From Bacteroidia bacterium (lineage in GTDB: Bacteria; Bacteroidota; Bacteroidia; Chitinophagales; Chitinophagaceae), in assembly GCA_030426665.1 (NCBI GenBank), contig JAUHYD010000016.1, forward strand, positions 1-64,000: a stretch of 64,000 nt of DNA. The letters are read 5' to 3'. Position numbers and translations under genes: made by a program. The notes under the pieces were generated by a model. It was not told where the DNA came from and did no database searches. It saw nothing but the letters and a program-made list of their open reading frames with translations. Of this stretch, positions 36,971 to 45,546 are shown one piece after another. Numbering within the stretch: position 1 is the first letter of the stretch; every line of letters begins with the position of its first letter.

Positions 36971-37408
36971 ATGATACAAGTACAAATTATTAATAAGTCT
37001 CCCCATTCTTTGCCTGCTTACCAAACTGAGGGAAGCGCAGGTATGGATTTAAGAGCCTGGCTTAAGGAGCCGGTTACTTTGCTGCCTTTAGAGCGCAAGC
37101 TGATTCCCACAGGACTGTTTATGGCATTGCCACAGGGTTATGAAGCGCAGGTGCGACCCAGAAGCGGACTCGCTATTAAAAGAGGATTGACGGTCATAAA
37201 TTCCCCGGGAACAATAGATAGTGACTATCGTGGTGAGTTGATGGTCGCACTGATAAATTTGTCTTCAGAGCCGCAAAAAATCACAGATGGTGAGCGCATA
37301 GCACAATTGGTAGTGGCTTCGCACGCGGTGGTAAGCTGGAGTGCCTCTGAAACCCTGGACGATACCTCGCGTGGAGCCGGTGGGTTTGGGCATTCGGGGA
37401 CTAAGTAG
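36971..37408 (+). CDS. dut: dUTP diphosphatase
   Basis: The 145-residue trimeric dUTPase hydrolyses dUTP to dUMP and pyrophosphate, keeping uracil out of DNA and feeding dTMP synthesis. All five motifs are visible: [21 protein letters not shown] (with the Ser of motif 2), [16 protein letters not shown] (catalytic Asp of motif 3), [10 protein letters not shown] and the C-terminal Gly-rich arm [11 protein letters not shown]. Length is normal. It is the first gene of an apparent operon with the nucleotidyltransferase (51-base gap), TPR and DUF4292 genes. Confidence 0.97.
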   Translation: MIQVQIINKSPHSLPAYQTEGSAGMDLRAWLKEPVTLLPLERKLIPTGLFMALPQGYEAQVRPRSGLAIKRGLTVINSPGTIDSDYRGELMVALINLSSEPQKITDGERIAQLVVASHAVVSWSASETLDDTSRGAGGFGHSGTK

Positions 37409-37459
37409 GCGCGATTCTTGTTTAAACCATATTTTAATACAATTTTAAATACAATATAG

Positions 37460-38467
37460 ATGAACATAATTATACCAATGGCCGGTATGGGTAAAAGAAT
37501 GAGGCCACATACACTTACTACAGCCAAGCCTCTGTTACCTGTTGCAGGGAAGCCGATTGTGCAAAGGCTGGTAGAAGATATTGTAGCCACATGTAATGAA
37601 AAGGTGGATGAAATCGCTTTTATAATCAACCCGGCTTTTGGAAAAGATGTAGAATCGCATTTGTGTTCTGTTGCAGAGGCGCTTGGTGCCAGAGGAAAAA
37701 TATGCTATCAGGAAAAACCTCAAGGTACTGCTCATGCTATTTTATGCGCGGGTGATACGCTGAATGGTAATGTATTTATTGCTTTTGCTGATACATTATT
37801 TAAGGCAACATTTAGCATTGACACAAGTATGGACGCTATTGTATGGACACAAAAAGTAGATGACCCGAGCGCATTTGGAGTTGTGAAGCTAAACGACAAG
37901 GAGGAAATTGAAGCATTTGTTGAGAAACCCAAAGATTTTGTTTCTGATTTGGCCATAATTGGGGTGTATTATTTCAAGGATGGTGTCCGGTTGAAGAGTG
38001 AGCTGCAGCGCCTTATAGATAATAATATTTTGTTGAAGGGCGAGTATCAGATTACCGATGCTATGGAAAATATGCTGAACAACGGCGTTAAATTCTATAC
38101 CGGACAAGTAGAGGAGTGGCTCGATTGCGGGAATAAGGACGCAACGGTATACACAAATGCAAGAATACTTGATATAAAGAAAGATAGCGAACAGCTGGTA
38201 CACTCATCAGCAAAGGTTGTTAATTCAGTGATTATTTCGCCCTGCTTTTTGGGTGAAGGGGTCGTTGTAGAAAACTCCGTAGTTGGTCCTTTTGTCTCTC
38301 TGGAGAAAGGAGTGTCGATAGAGAATTCTCGTATCACTAACAGTATAATTCAAACCGATAGCATTGTTAAAAATGCATGTATTGACACATCGATGTTGGG
38401 TAAATGCGTAAATTACGCGGAAAAGCCGTCCGAGCTAAGCTTAGGCGACTTTTCTACGCAGGTATGA
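37460..38467 (+). CDS. Sugar-1-phosphate nucleotidyltransferase with left-handed-helix domain
   Basis: The 335-residue enzyme belongs to the NTP_transferase family. The N-terminal signature is IIPMAGMGKRMRPHTLTTAK followed by PLLPVAGKPIVQ, with the activating Lys; EKPQGTAHAI and FADTLFK follow (the metal-binding Asp is in FADT), then FVEKP. The C-terminal ~80 residues hold isoleucine-patch repeats (VNSVIISPCFLGEGVVVENS) typical of a left-handed beta helix. It makes NDP-sugars from sugar-1-phosphates; base and sugar are not readable. The TPR gene starts within its stop (ATGA, 4-base overlap). Confidence 0.88.
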   Translation: MNIIIPMAGMGKRMRPHTLTTAKPLLPVAGKPIVQRLVEDIVATCNEKVDEIAFIINPAFGKDVESHLCSVAEALGARGKICYQEKPQGTAHAILCAGDTLNGNVFIAFADTLFKATFSIDTSMDAIVWTQKVDDPSAFGVVKLNDKEEIEAFVEKPKDFVSDLAIIGVYYFKDGVRLKSELQRLIDNNILLKGEYQITDAMENMLNNGVKFYTGQVEEWLDCGNKDATVYTNARILDIKKDSEQLVHSSAKVVNSVIISPCFLGEGVVVENSVVGPFVSLEKGVSIENSRITNSIIQTDSIVKNACIDTSMLGKCVNYAEKPSELSLGDFSTQV

Positions 38468-40206
38468 AAAAGATAATATACATACAAGCCCTATTTACTG
38501 GTGTATTGCTTGCTGGCATGCCGGTGCATGCGCAGCATGTAAAGATTTCAACGGAGGAGTCAACCGAAACAGAAGAAGGAAGAAGAGCAAAAGCCGATGA
38601 AGCTTTCTTTGAAGCTATTAAGGCAAAAATACACGAAGACTATCCGCTTGCCGAAAAGCTACTTAAGCAGTTTTTAGAGGACCGACCGGAATCGGCTGCT
38701 GCTAATTTCGAGTTGGCAATGCTTTATGACAAGAAAAAAGAAGCAGGGTTTGCACTGGTAAGAATAGATAAGGCAATTGAGCTGGATCCGTCCAATAAAT
38801 GGTATAAAGAAACTAAGGGTGGGATTTTGGCGAATTCCGGAAGGTATGCTGAGGCGGCCGATATGTTTGCCCAGTTAAGTCAGTCAGAAATCAGGGATCC
38901 TGATTATCCTACACAAGCAGCAGAGCTATATGAGCGCGCCGGTAATACTACCGAAGCACTAAAATATATAAACATTGCCATTGCCAGAAGCCTGGATGAT
39001 GAGGAGCTGATGCTGAATAAAATGCAGCTTTTTGTCAGTTTGAAGGAGATTGATAAGGCCGCTGACGTGATAAATGCGTTGATTGCCAAAGAGCCTAAAA
39101 ATGGAAAGTATTATAAACTTCTCGGAGAGTTGTACGATAACAACAATCTACCTGCAAAAGCGCAGATAGTGTATGACGACGCGAAACAGAAACTGCCAAA
39201 CGACCCTTCCGTGCAGCTTGGGTTGGCCGGCCATTATTATCGGACTGGCGATACTGCTCAATATAAGTTATACGTTCGTCAGGCCATAACAAATAATGGC
39301 GTCGCTTCGGATGCTCAACTGGATTTGCTAAAGGCTTACGTACAAAGCTTGCCCTCAGAGGCTGAGGCGATAGGAGAAGCGTTGCCGTTGGTGCGTAGGT
39401 TGGTGGCGCAAGAGCCCAAAAACTCTTTGATACTTGATTATTATGGCGAGGCGCTCGAAGTCAATGGAATGAAAGACAGCGCAGTTTTGATTTACAAAAG
39501 GTCGCTTGCTGTTAATCCTGCCAATTTCAATACCTGGGGGCGTTTGTTGGCCAATTATCTGGACGAAGCGTATACAGATTCGTTAATAAAGTATAGTGAA
39601 AAGGCAATGCGTCTGTTTCCTAATCAGGCGGTCACCCATTACTACAACGGAATTGGGTATATGTATAGAAAGGACTATTCATCTGCCATTAAGGCGATTA
39701 ATCGTGCTATTGATCTCCAGCCTGAGAATGAAAAGGCGGTATTAGCACAAATGTACGGTACCCTTGCTGATGTATACAACTCCGATAAGAAGTATGAATT
39801 GTCCGATAAAAGCTATGACGAAGCTTTGGCTTTAGACCCGGACAATGGCTTTATGTTGAATAATTACAGCTATTATTTGTCTGAACGTGGGGAGAAATTA
39901 GATGATGCGGAGCGAATGTCTGCAAGGTCACTCGAAATAGGTCCCGATGACCCGAATTCTTTAGATACTTATGGGTGGATTCTGTACAAAAAGGGCGATA
40001 ACCAAAAAGCCAGAACATACATTCAGAAAGCAATAGATGCAGCAAAGGGAATAGATGATGGAACCTACTACAACCATATGGGCAACATACTCTTTAAACT
40101 TAACAAAAAAGACGAGGCGATAGCATCCTGGAAAAAGGCAAAGGAAAAGGGATGTGATGATAAAAATATTGATAAGAAAATTCGTGATGGGAAATTGTAT
40201 GAATAG
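38464..40206 (+). CDS. Exported TPR-repeat protein
   Basis: The 580-residue protein has a signal peptide (MKKIIYIQALFTGVLLAGMP, cleaved around VHAQ). It then carries about 12 tetratricopeptide repeats (ADMFAQLSQSEI, AIKAINRAIDLQPENEKA, DEALALDPDNGFMLNNYSY). TPR arrays bind proteins; in this phylum such proteins often sit beside a DUF4292 lipoprotein and may help build outer-membrane complexes. The ATG at 38464 overlaps the previous stop by 4 bases; a longer in-frame ATG at 38404 lies inside the upstream gene and would bury the signal peptide. The next gene starts before its stop, so the three genes are translationally coupled. Confidence 0.9.
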   Translation: MKKIIYIQALFTGVLLAGMPVHAQHVKISTEESTETEEGRRAKADEAFFEAIKAKIHEDYPLAEKLLKQFLEDRPESAAANFELAMLYDKKKEAGFALVRIDKAIELDPSNKWYKETKGGILANSGRYAEAADMFAQLSQSEIRDPDYPTQAAELYERAGNTTEALKYINIAIARSLDDEELMLNKMQLFVSLKEIDKAADVINALIAKEPKNGKYYKLLGELYDNNNLPAKAQIVYDDAKQKLPNDPSVQLGLAGHYYRTGDTAQYKLYVRQAITNNGVASDAQLDLLKAYVQSLPSEAEAIGEALPLVRRLVAQEPKNSLILDYYGEALEVNGMKDSAVLIYKRSLAVNPANFNTWGRLLANYLDEAYTDSLIKYSEKAMRLFPNQAVTHYYNGIGYMYRKDYSSAIKAINRAIDLQPENEKAVLAQMYGTLADVYNSDKKYELSDKSYDEALALDPDNGFMLNNYSYYLSERGEKLDDAERMSARSLEIGPDDPNSLDTYGWILYKKGDNQKARTYIQKAIDAAKGIDDGTYYNHMGNILFKLNKKDEAIASWKKAKEKGCDDKNIDKKIRDGKLYE

Positions 40207-41071
40207 AATTCTGTTGTTTGTCTTTTTTGCAACCTTACCTCTTTTTTTTGCTTCCTGTTCGCTCAAGATATTTAAGGGGAAAAAGCGGCACAAACGAAAA
40301 ACGGAAAATGTCGTCACGGTTCCAATAGACGCCGGAGATAAAGATATTTCGGACATTGTAGACCCGTCGGCAACACTTTCAAAAGAAACCCGAACGCTGA
40401 TTAAAGAATTGATACCACTCTGGAAAAGAAGGTTAGACTACAACACCTTTTCCGGAAAAGCTAAAATGGATTATGATGGACCAAGCGGTTCTGTGAGCTT
40501 CTCTGCTAACTTTCGCATTGTAAAAGACAGTTTGGTTTGGGTACACATTTCAGCACTTGGTGGATTGTATAACGTCGCCAGAGTAATGGTAACCCCCGAT
40601 AGCTTTTTTATGATTAATTATAGTAAAAAAGAGGTGATGTCAATTCCCGTCAGCGAGGTTGCAAGTGTGTTGCCGGTACCCGTGTCGTTTAATCAGCTTC
40701 AAGGTCTGTTCACTGGTGAGCCGTTATCAGACGGTAAGATTACTTTCGCCAGAGAGTCAGACAGCTCTTGGTTGATTAATACTGCCGATACTACCTATTT
40801 GCAACAACTGACAATTGCCCGATCAGATAGCTTGATGAGTTTTGGGAACCTGCAGACACGGCAGCCAAATGGACCGCAAGCAATGATAGACTACAATGAC
40901 TATCAGTTAGTTGATAATCGGCGCGTTTCCAAGCGGAGAACCGTTCATGCGCAAAATGGTGTTACAACCCACACCATCGAAATGAATCTGGTAAATGTAG
41001 AATTTGATAGTAAATTGAACTTTCCGTTTTCTTTCCCGAAGAACTATGCCGTCAAAAATATTAAGGAGTAG
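40199..41071 (+). CDS. DUF4292 lipoprotein
   Basis: The ~290-residue protein has a signal peptide with a lipobox (LLFVFFATLPLFFASC) and a basic segment (KIFKGKKRHKRK). The rest follows the DUF4292 pattern: LIPLWKRRLDYNTFSGKAKM, VSFSANFRIVKDSLVWVHIS and VSFNQLQGLFTGEPL. The family resembles LolA/LolB-like lipoprotein carriers in fold, which is known only by inference. The start at 40199 puts the lipobox at the usual distance; in-frame ATGs at 40187 and 40154 exist upstream. It overlaps the TPR gene by 8 bases. Confidence 0.85.
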   Translation: MNRILLFVFFATLPLFFASCSLKIFKGKKRHKRKTENVVTVPIDAGDKDISDIVDPSATLSKETRTLIKELIPLWKRRLDYNTFSGKAKMDYDGPSGSVSFSANFRIVKDSLVWVHISALGGLYNVARVMVTPDSFFMINYSKKEVMSIPVSEVASVLPVPVSFNQLQGLFTGEPLSDGKITFARESDSSWLINTADTTYLQQLTIARSDSLMSFGNLQTRQPNGPQAMIDYNDYQLVDNRRVSKRRTVHAQNGVTTHTIEMNLVNVEFDSKLNFPFSFPKNYAVKNIKE

Positions 41072-41080
41072 CGTTGTTGC

Positions 41081-41416
41081 TTAGAATATTTTTGTACATC
41101 CCCAGAACGCAATCAATACACCAACACTTGTAAGGCCGAAAAGTACAAAACCATATTGGTCTCCGGAAAACACTTCGGTAATTGTAAGCAGAAAACTCGC
41201 AAAGCAGATTATTCCGCCGACAAGAATAAACGAAAGTCCTTTGACCCTTTTTGCCGACTGATGTAGTTTAACGGTTTCTTCCAAAATCTCCATTACAAAA
41301 GCGTGCCCATGCCCCTGATGCAGCAATTCTTTACGAATATTGTCACGTGTCTCTCCGTTTTCCAGCATGCGCAGGATGTACTGACTGGTCGTCTCGTTTT
41401 TGTTTGGTTTTGTCAT
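41081..41416 (-). CDS. Small membrane protein, function unknown
   Basis: The ~111-residue protein has a soluble N-terminal helical part (TSQYILRMLENGETRDNIRK) with many charged residues, then two predicted membrane helices (~60-80 and ~88-106). I do not recognise the family. I chose the ATG at 41416; an in-frame ATG at 41449 adds 11 residues. It converges on the DUF4292 gene with a 9-base gap, and divergently faces the 2-oxoacid dehydrogenase gene. Confidence 0.6.
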   Translation of the reverse strand: MTKPNKNETTSQYILRMLENGETRDNIRKELLHQGHGHAFVMEILEETVKLHQSAKRVKGLSFILVGGIICFASFLLTITEVFSGDQYGFVLFGLTSVGVLIAFWGCTKIF

Positions 41417-41588
41417 GCCGGTAGTTATGTGATTGTACAAACATAACAAACCGACACAGGTAAATAAATGATATTCGTCAGTTTGTGGTGATGCCTTAAA
41501 GTTTTAGAACAACTGAATATGGATTTTCTTGCGCACGGTTACCGTGGGCTTATTTGGAGGTGGCATTTTACTTTTCATTGTTATGGCT

Positions 41589-41596
41589 TACTTTTG
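41589..41596 (+). promoter_or_regulatory. Bacteroidota -7 box for the 2-oxoacid dehydrogenase gene
   Basis: TACTTTTG matches TAnnTTTG and ends 7 bases before the ATG at 41603. Transcription would begin at or next to the start codon, suggesting a leaderless or near-leaderless mRNA. Confidence 0.5.
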
Positions 41597-41602
41597 CCGT
41601 CC

Positions 41603-43657
41603 ATGCTACCGAAAGAAACACTACTTAAGGCGTATCGCCTGATGATGACTGCCCGGGCAATGGCAGAAATTTATGATGCCAACAGGCAAGTGTGTAAGTA
41701 CGTACACAGTACCTCCCGTGGGCATGAGGCGATACAATTGGCCACAGGTTTCCTTTTACAGCCTTGCGACTTTGTCAGCCCATACTATCGGGATGAAAGT
41801 CTTATGCTCGGTATGGGGTATCGCCCCTACGAGTTGATGCTGCAGTTGCTGGCAAAGGGAGACGACCCTTTTACCGGTGGTCGGGAGTATTATAATCACC
41901 CGAATATAAAGCGGGAAGGTTTTCCGGGTATTATTCATCAGAGCAGCGCTACGGGTATGCAGGCAATTCCTACGACCGGAATTGCTCAAGGCATACAATA
42001 CAGGGAAAAGGAAAAGTTATCTGACTACAAGGTGCCACCGGTAGTCGTATGCTCATTGGGAGACGGCAGCGTAACAGAGGGCGAGGTGAGTGAGGCATTT
42101 CAATTTGCGGTATTACATCAGTTACCGATTATCTATCTAGTACAGGACAATGACTGGGGTATATCGGTAAGTAGCGATGAGGCAAGAACCATGGATGCCT
42201 ATGAGTTTGCTGCAGGGTTTAAAGGAATGGAGCGAATGAAGGTAGACGGTAGTGACTTTTCTGCTTCATACAGTGGTATGTTGTCCGCTATTAGCCATGT
42301 TAGAGAGAAGCGTTCTCCTATTCTGGTGCATGCTAAGGTGCCTTTATTGGGGCATCATACTTCGGGTGTGCGAAAAGAGTGGTACAGGACACCGGAAGAC
42401 TTGGCTAAACATGGTCAGGATGACCCCGGTCCAAAATTGAAAAAATTATTACTGGAGAAGTACAAAATTTCTGCGAAGGAGTTAGATAAGATAGAAGCCG
42501 AGCAGGTTGAATTCATCAGGCAGGAGTTTGAAGCAGCAGTAGCTGCGCCGGACCCGAATCCGACAACTGTTACAGACTACGTGTATGCTCCATCTGGCGC
42601 AACCGAAGAGAAAGGGGTTAGGTGCCCTGAGGGGAAAGAAAAGGTGGTGATGGTGGATGCCGCACTACATGCCGTGGAAGAGTTGTTGCAAGACTATCCC
42701 GAGGCACTGTTTTACGGCCAGGATGTAGGCAAGCGACTTGGCGGTGTATTCCGCGAGGCGGCTACATTGGCAGATAAGTTTGGCGACAACCGTGTTTTCA
42801 ATATGGCTATTCAGGAAGCATATATTGTTGGGTCTACTGTGGGGATGAATGCCGTAGGGTTAAAACCAATAGTAGAGGTGCAGTTTGCAGATTATATATA
42901 TCCTGGCATAAACCAATTAGTAACAGAAATTAGTAAGTCTTGCTATTTGAGCTGTGGTAAGTATCCGGTATCTATGATATTGAGAGTGCCTATAGGAGCG
43001 TATGGTGGCGGTGGTCCATATCATAGCGGTAGCGTAGAAAGTACACTTGCGACTATCAAAGGAATTAAAATTGCCTACCCGAGCAATGCTGCAGACATAA
43101 AAGGCCTTATTAAAGCTGCCTATCACGATGGTAATCCCGTGGTAATGCTGGAGCATAAAGGACTGTACTGGAGTAAAGTGCCGGGTACAGAAGAAGCAAA
43201 GACAGTCGAGCCTGACAGGGATTACATTTTGCCGTTTGGTAAAGGTAATGTCGTGCTGCAGGCGTCTGATGAGGCTGTAGACAATGGAGAATCGCTTTGT
43301 ATCATCACCTACGGTATGGGGGTTTACTGGGCAAAGAATGCGGCTAAACAATTCCCGGGTCAGATAGAGATTGTTGATTTACGCACTATTTATCCGTTAG
43401 ACGAAGCCTTAGTGTATAATACGGTTAAGAAACACGGTAAATGTATCGTACTAACAGAGGAGCAATTGCGTAATTCTTTTTGCGAAGCATTGGCGGGCAG
43501 AATTGCTCAAAATTGTTTTCAGCATTTAGATGCACCTGTTCAGACCATTGGTGCTTTAGACTTGCCGGCTGTGCCTATGAATATGGTTCTTGAGGCTGCT
43601 ATGTTGCCAAGTGCCGACAAGGTGGCCGCGAAGATTTCTGAACTGTTGTCTTGGTAG
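41603..43657 (+). CDS. Branched-chain 2-oxoacid dehydrogenase E1, fused alpha and beta subunits
   Basis: The ~684-residue enzyme decarboxylates branched-chain 2-oxoacids with thiamine diphosphate. The alpha half (to about residue 345) holds the TPP motif GDGSVTEGEVSEAFQFAV ending in DNDWGIS, and the phosphorylation-loop region HTSGVRKEWYRTPED. The beta half (from ~350) shows ALFYGQDVGKRLGGVFREA and FNMAIQEAYIVGSTVGMNAV, with the transketolase C-terminal domain (VDLRTIYPLDE) at the end. Most bacteria encode the two as separate genes; fusion is known in Bacteroidota. I chose ATG 41603; ATG 41519 would add 28 residues, overlap the promoter box and look unlike the family. Confidence 0.95.
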   Translation: MLPKETLLKAYRLMMTARAMAEIYDANRQVCKYVHSTSRGHEAIQLATGFLLQPCDFVSPYYRDESLMLGMGYRPYELMLQLLAKGDDPFTGGREYYNHPNIKREGFPGIIHQSSATGMQAIPTTGIAQGIQYREKEKLSDYKVPPVVVCSLGDGSVTEGEVSEAFQFAVLHQLPIIYLVQDNDWGISVSSDEARTMDAYEFAAGFKGMERMKVDGSDFSASYSGMLSAISHVREKRSPILVHAKVPLLGHHTSGVRKEWYRTPEDLAKHGQDDPGPKLKKLLLEKYKISAKELDKIEAEQVEFIRQEFEAAVAAPDPNPTTVTDYVYAPSGATEEKGVRCPEGKEKVVMVDAALHAVEELLQDYPEALFYGQDVGKRLGGVFREAATLADKFGDNRVFNMAIQEAYIVGSTVGMNAVGLKPIVEVQFADYIYPGINQLVTEISKSCYLSCGKYPVSMILRVPIGAYGGGGPYHSGSVESTLATIKGIKIAYPSNAADIKGLIKAAYHDGNPVVMLEHKGLYWSKVPGTEEAKTVEPDRDYILPFGKGNVVLQASDEAVDNGESLCIITYGMGVYWAKNAAKQFPGQIEIVDLRTIYPLDEALVYNTVKKHGKCIVLTEEQLRNSFCEALAGRIAQNCFQHLDAPVQTIGALDLPAVPMNMVLEAAMLPSADKVAAKISELLSW

Positions 43658-43663
43658 TAGAAG

Positions 43664-44782
43664 CTAAGGAATAGGAATCATACGTTTTCTTCTGAACTTT
43701 CCTGTTTCTTCAAGTCGCCACGCGTCATCGGTGACGTTGCTATAGCTTTTTATGCCTTTTTCTTGATTTTGCAGGTGAAGATAGCTGTCATATATCTTTG
43801 AAGTATAATGAGAAAAAACACCCCGATACTTTTTGTTGATTTGTTCTAAGGTGTCAAGGTGCTTCAGCGTTAGGTCATTCAGCTGATTTTCGAACTTTTT
43901 CGCCGCTGTAGAGTCATATCGCCAAAGTCGATGGTTGGCATAGAGCCAGAGACTAAGATATGCGGAGTACCTGAATGTGGGGTCTTTAGTTGCGGTGCAA
44001 AGCGCATATGCCAGCAGGTTGGCATCTCCTTCTGATGCTATCCCCGCCTGATGTGCCATTTCATGGCAGATCGTGTAGGGCATCATAAACAGCGGTATAC
44101 GAGTAGAGATTTGTCCTTCGCCGGTGAAAGGGTTATAATATCCGTCTATTCCCATTACCTGCATCGGGTAGGAGTATAATGTTGCTTTGACCTCTAAGCC
44201 ATGCTCCTTAACCTGACTGTTCGTAAACGTTCGGTAATAAGCTTTCGCTTTTTCATTTATGTGATCACGAGGCGTAGTTTTGTACTGCGGCGCAAACGTG
44301 TTTAATTTCTTCACCAGAAAGCGGTTAAATGATTTAGCCTCTTGTGTTTTCTTTGCTTTTCTATGAGAAGCCGACATGTTTTCGTCATTTGATATTTTCC
44401 AGCTTTCTGCTAGTGGTATCTTGTAGTAGTTCGCTCCCCAGCCTATAAGAAAAAGGATGTAAATAATAGCGCCGACAATAACAGTGTTTAAGAGAGATTT
44501 TGCCAGGCGTTCTTTTCGTGCTCCGAATTTTCGGATATAATATAGCCACCTTAGTAATGTAATTAATAGCCATATCCACCCAAGGGCGTAAAATATATCG
44601 CCCATGCTAAATGGAATAAAATCAAACAAAACCATTCGGAACGACTGGACGCCGGGGTAGATATGCTGACTGTAGTAGTCAACACAACTATCAAATTGAT
44701 TTAATAAGAACGAAAACAGCCATATCAATGCCAAAAGCACAGTAAGTATTATTCCTCTTGCCTTCATACTCATACGGCTCAA
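43664..44782 (-). CDS. DUF3810 membrane metallopeptidase-like protein
   Basis: The 372-residue protein has membrane helices near the N-terminus (~9-28, ~60-80, ~100-120) and a soluble domain with an HExxH-type motif, CHEMAHQAGI (His240, Glu241, His244), plus GDANLLAYALC nearby, as in the DUF3810 family. This suggests a zinc metallopeptidase; activity is unproven. Start candidates are ATGs at 44782, 44773 and 44767. It converges on the E1 gene with a 6-base gap and is divergent from gmk. Confidence 0.85.
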   Translation of the reverse strand: MSRMSMKARGIILTVLLALIWLFSFLLNQFDSCVDYYSQHIYPGVQSFRMVLFDFIPFSMGDIFYALGWIWLLITLLRWLYYIRKFGARKERLAKSLLNTVIVGAIIYILFLIGWGANYYKIPLAESWKISNDENMSASHRKAKKTQEAKSFNRFLVKKLNTFAPQYKTTPRDHINEKAKAYYRTFTNSQVKEHGLEVKATLYSYPMQVMGIDGYYNPFTGEGQISTRIPLFMMPYTICHEMAHQAGIASEGDANLLAYALCTATKDPTFRYSAYLSLWLYANHRLWRYDSTAAKKFENQLNDLTLKHLDTLEQINKKYRGVFSHYTSKIYDSYLHLQNQEKGIKSYSNVTDDAWRLEETGKFRRKRMIPIP

Positions 44783-44887
44783 ATGTCAATATTCACTATG
44801 ATATTTCCAAACGTGGCTTGAAAAGTTGTTATCCGTACAATTATTAAAACCCGTCATTTTTTCCGTTATTCGCATACTATAAACTGG

Positions 44888-45463
44888 ATGGGTTTGAAAA
44901 ACGATAAAATCATTGTTATTGCTGCTCCTTCCGGTGCCGGAAAAACCACCATGGTTAAAAGACTGCTAACCTACAATTTGGGGTTGGAGTTTTCAATATC
45001 AGCCTGCACCCGGCATCCGAGAGTGGGCGAAGTAGATGGAAAGGATTACTACTTTTTTGATGAAGAGAGGTTCAAGGGATTAATGGATGAAGACGCTTTT
45101 GTAGAGTGGGAGATGGTCTATGCAGGCAAGTATTACGGAACGCTACGCTCAGAGCTGGACCGGATATTAGACAAAGGGAATACCCCCTTGGTTGATATTG
45201 ATGTGAAGGGGGCAATGTCTGTGATGGACAAGTATAAAGGACGCTGCCTTTCCATTTTTATCAAGCCACCTTCCACAGAGGAACTGAAAAACAGATTGAT
45301 TGGTAGGGGAACGGAAACCGAAGAGACCCTTGCAGAACGAATAAATAAGGCAGAGTTAGAGTTGTCCTATGCTCATGGATTTGACAAAGTAATTATTAAC
45401 GATGATCTGGAAAGGGCTTCGGCGGAGCTGCTTGAAATAGTCAGAGGTTTTGTTAAAGCATAG
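44888..45463 (+). CDS. gmk: Guanylate kinase
   Basis: The 191-residue enzyme phosphorylates GMP to GDP with ATP. It has the P-loop APSGAGKTTMVKRL (residues ~13-26), the GMP-binding SACTRHPRVGEVDGKDY and FVEWEMVYAGKYYGT, and VDIDVKGAMSV; the family's RLIGRGTETEETLAERI lid region is intact. Length is normal. Transcribed divergently from the DUF3810 gene. Confidence 0.97.
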   Translation: MGLKNDKIIVIAAPSGAGKTTMVKRLLTYNLGLEFSISACTRHPRVGEVDGKDYYFFDEERFKGLMDEDAFVEWEMVYAGKYYGTLRSELDRILDKGNTPLVDIDVKGAMSVMDKYKGRCLSIFIKPPSTEELKNRLIGRGTETEETLAERINKAELELSYAHGFDKVIINDDLERASAELLEIVRGFVKA

Positions 45464-45520
45464 TTTGCCGAAAGGGGTGACTTTAAATCGATACAAATTA
45501 GTAAGACCCCGATAATTAGT

Positions 45521-45528
45521 TATTTTTG
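45521..45528 (+). promoter_or_regulatory. Bacteroidota -7 box for the TMTC-like gene
   Basis: TATTTTTG matches TAnnTTTG and ends 18 bases before the ATG at 45547. Confidence 0.5.
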
Positions 45529-45546
45529 GGTATCACATAGTGTACA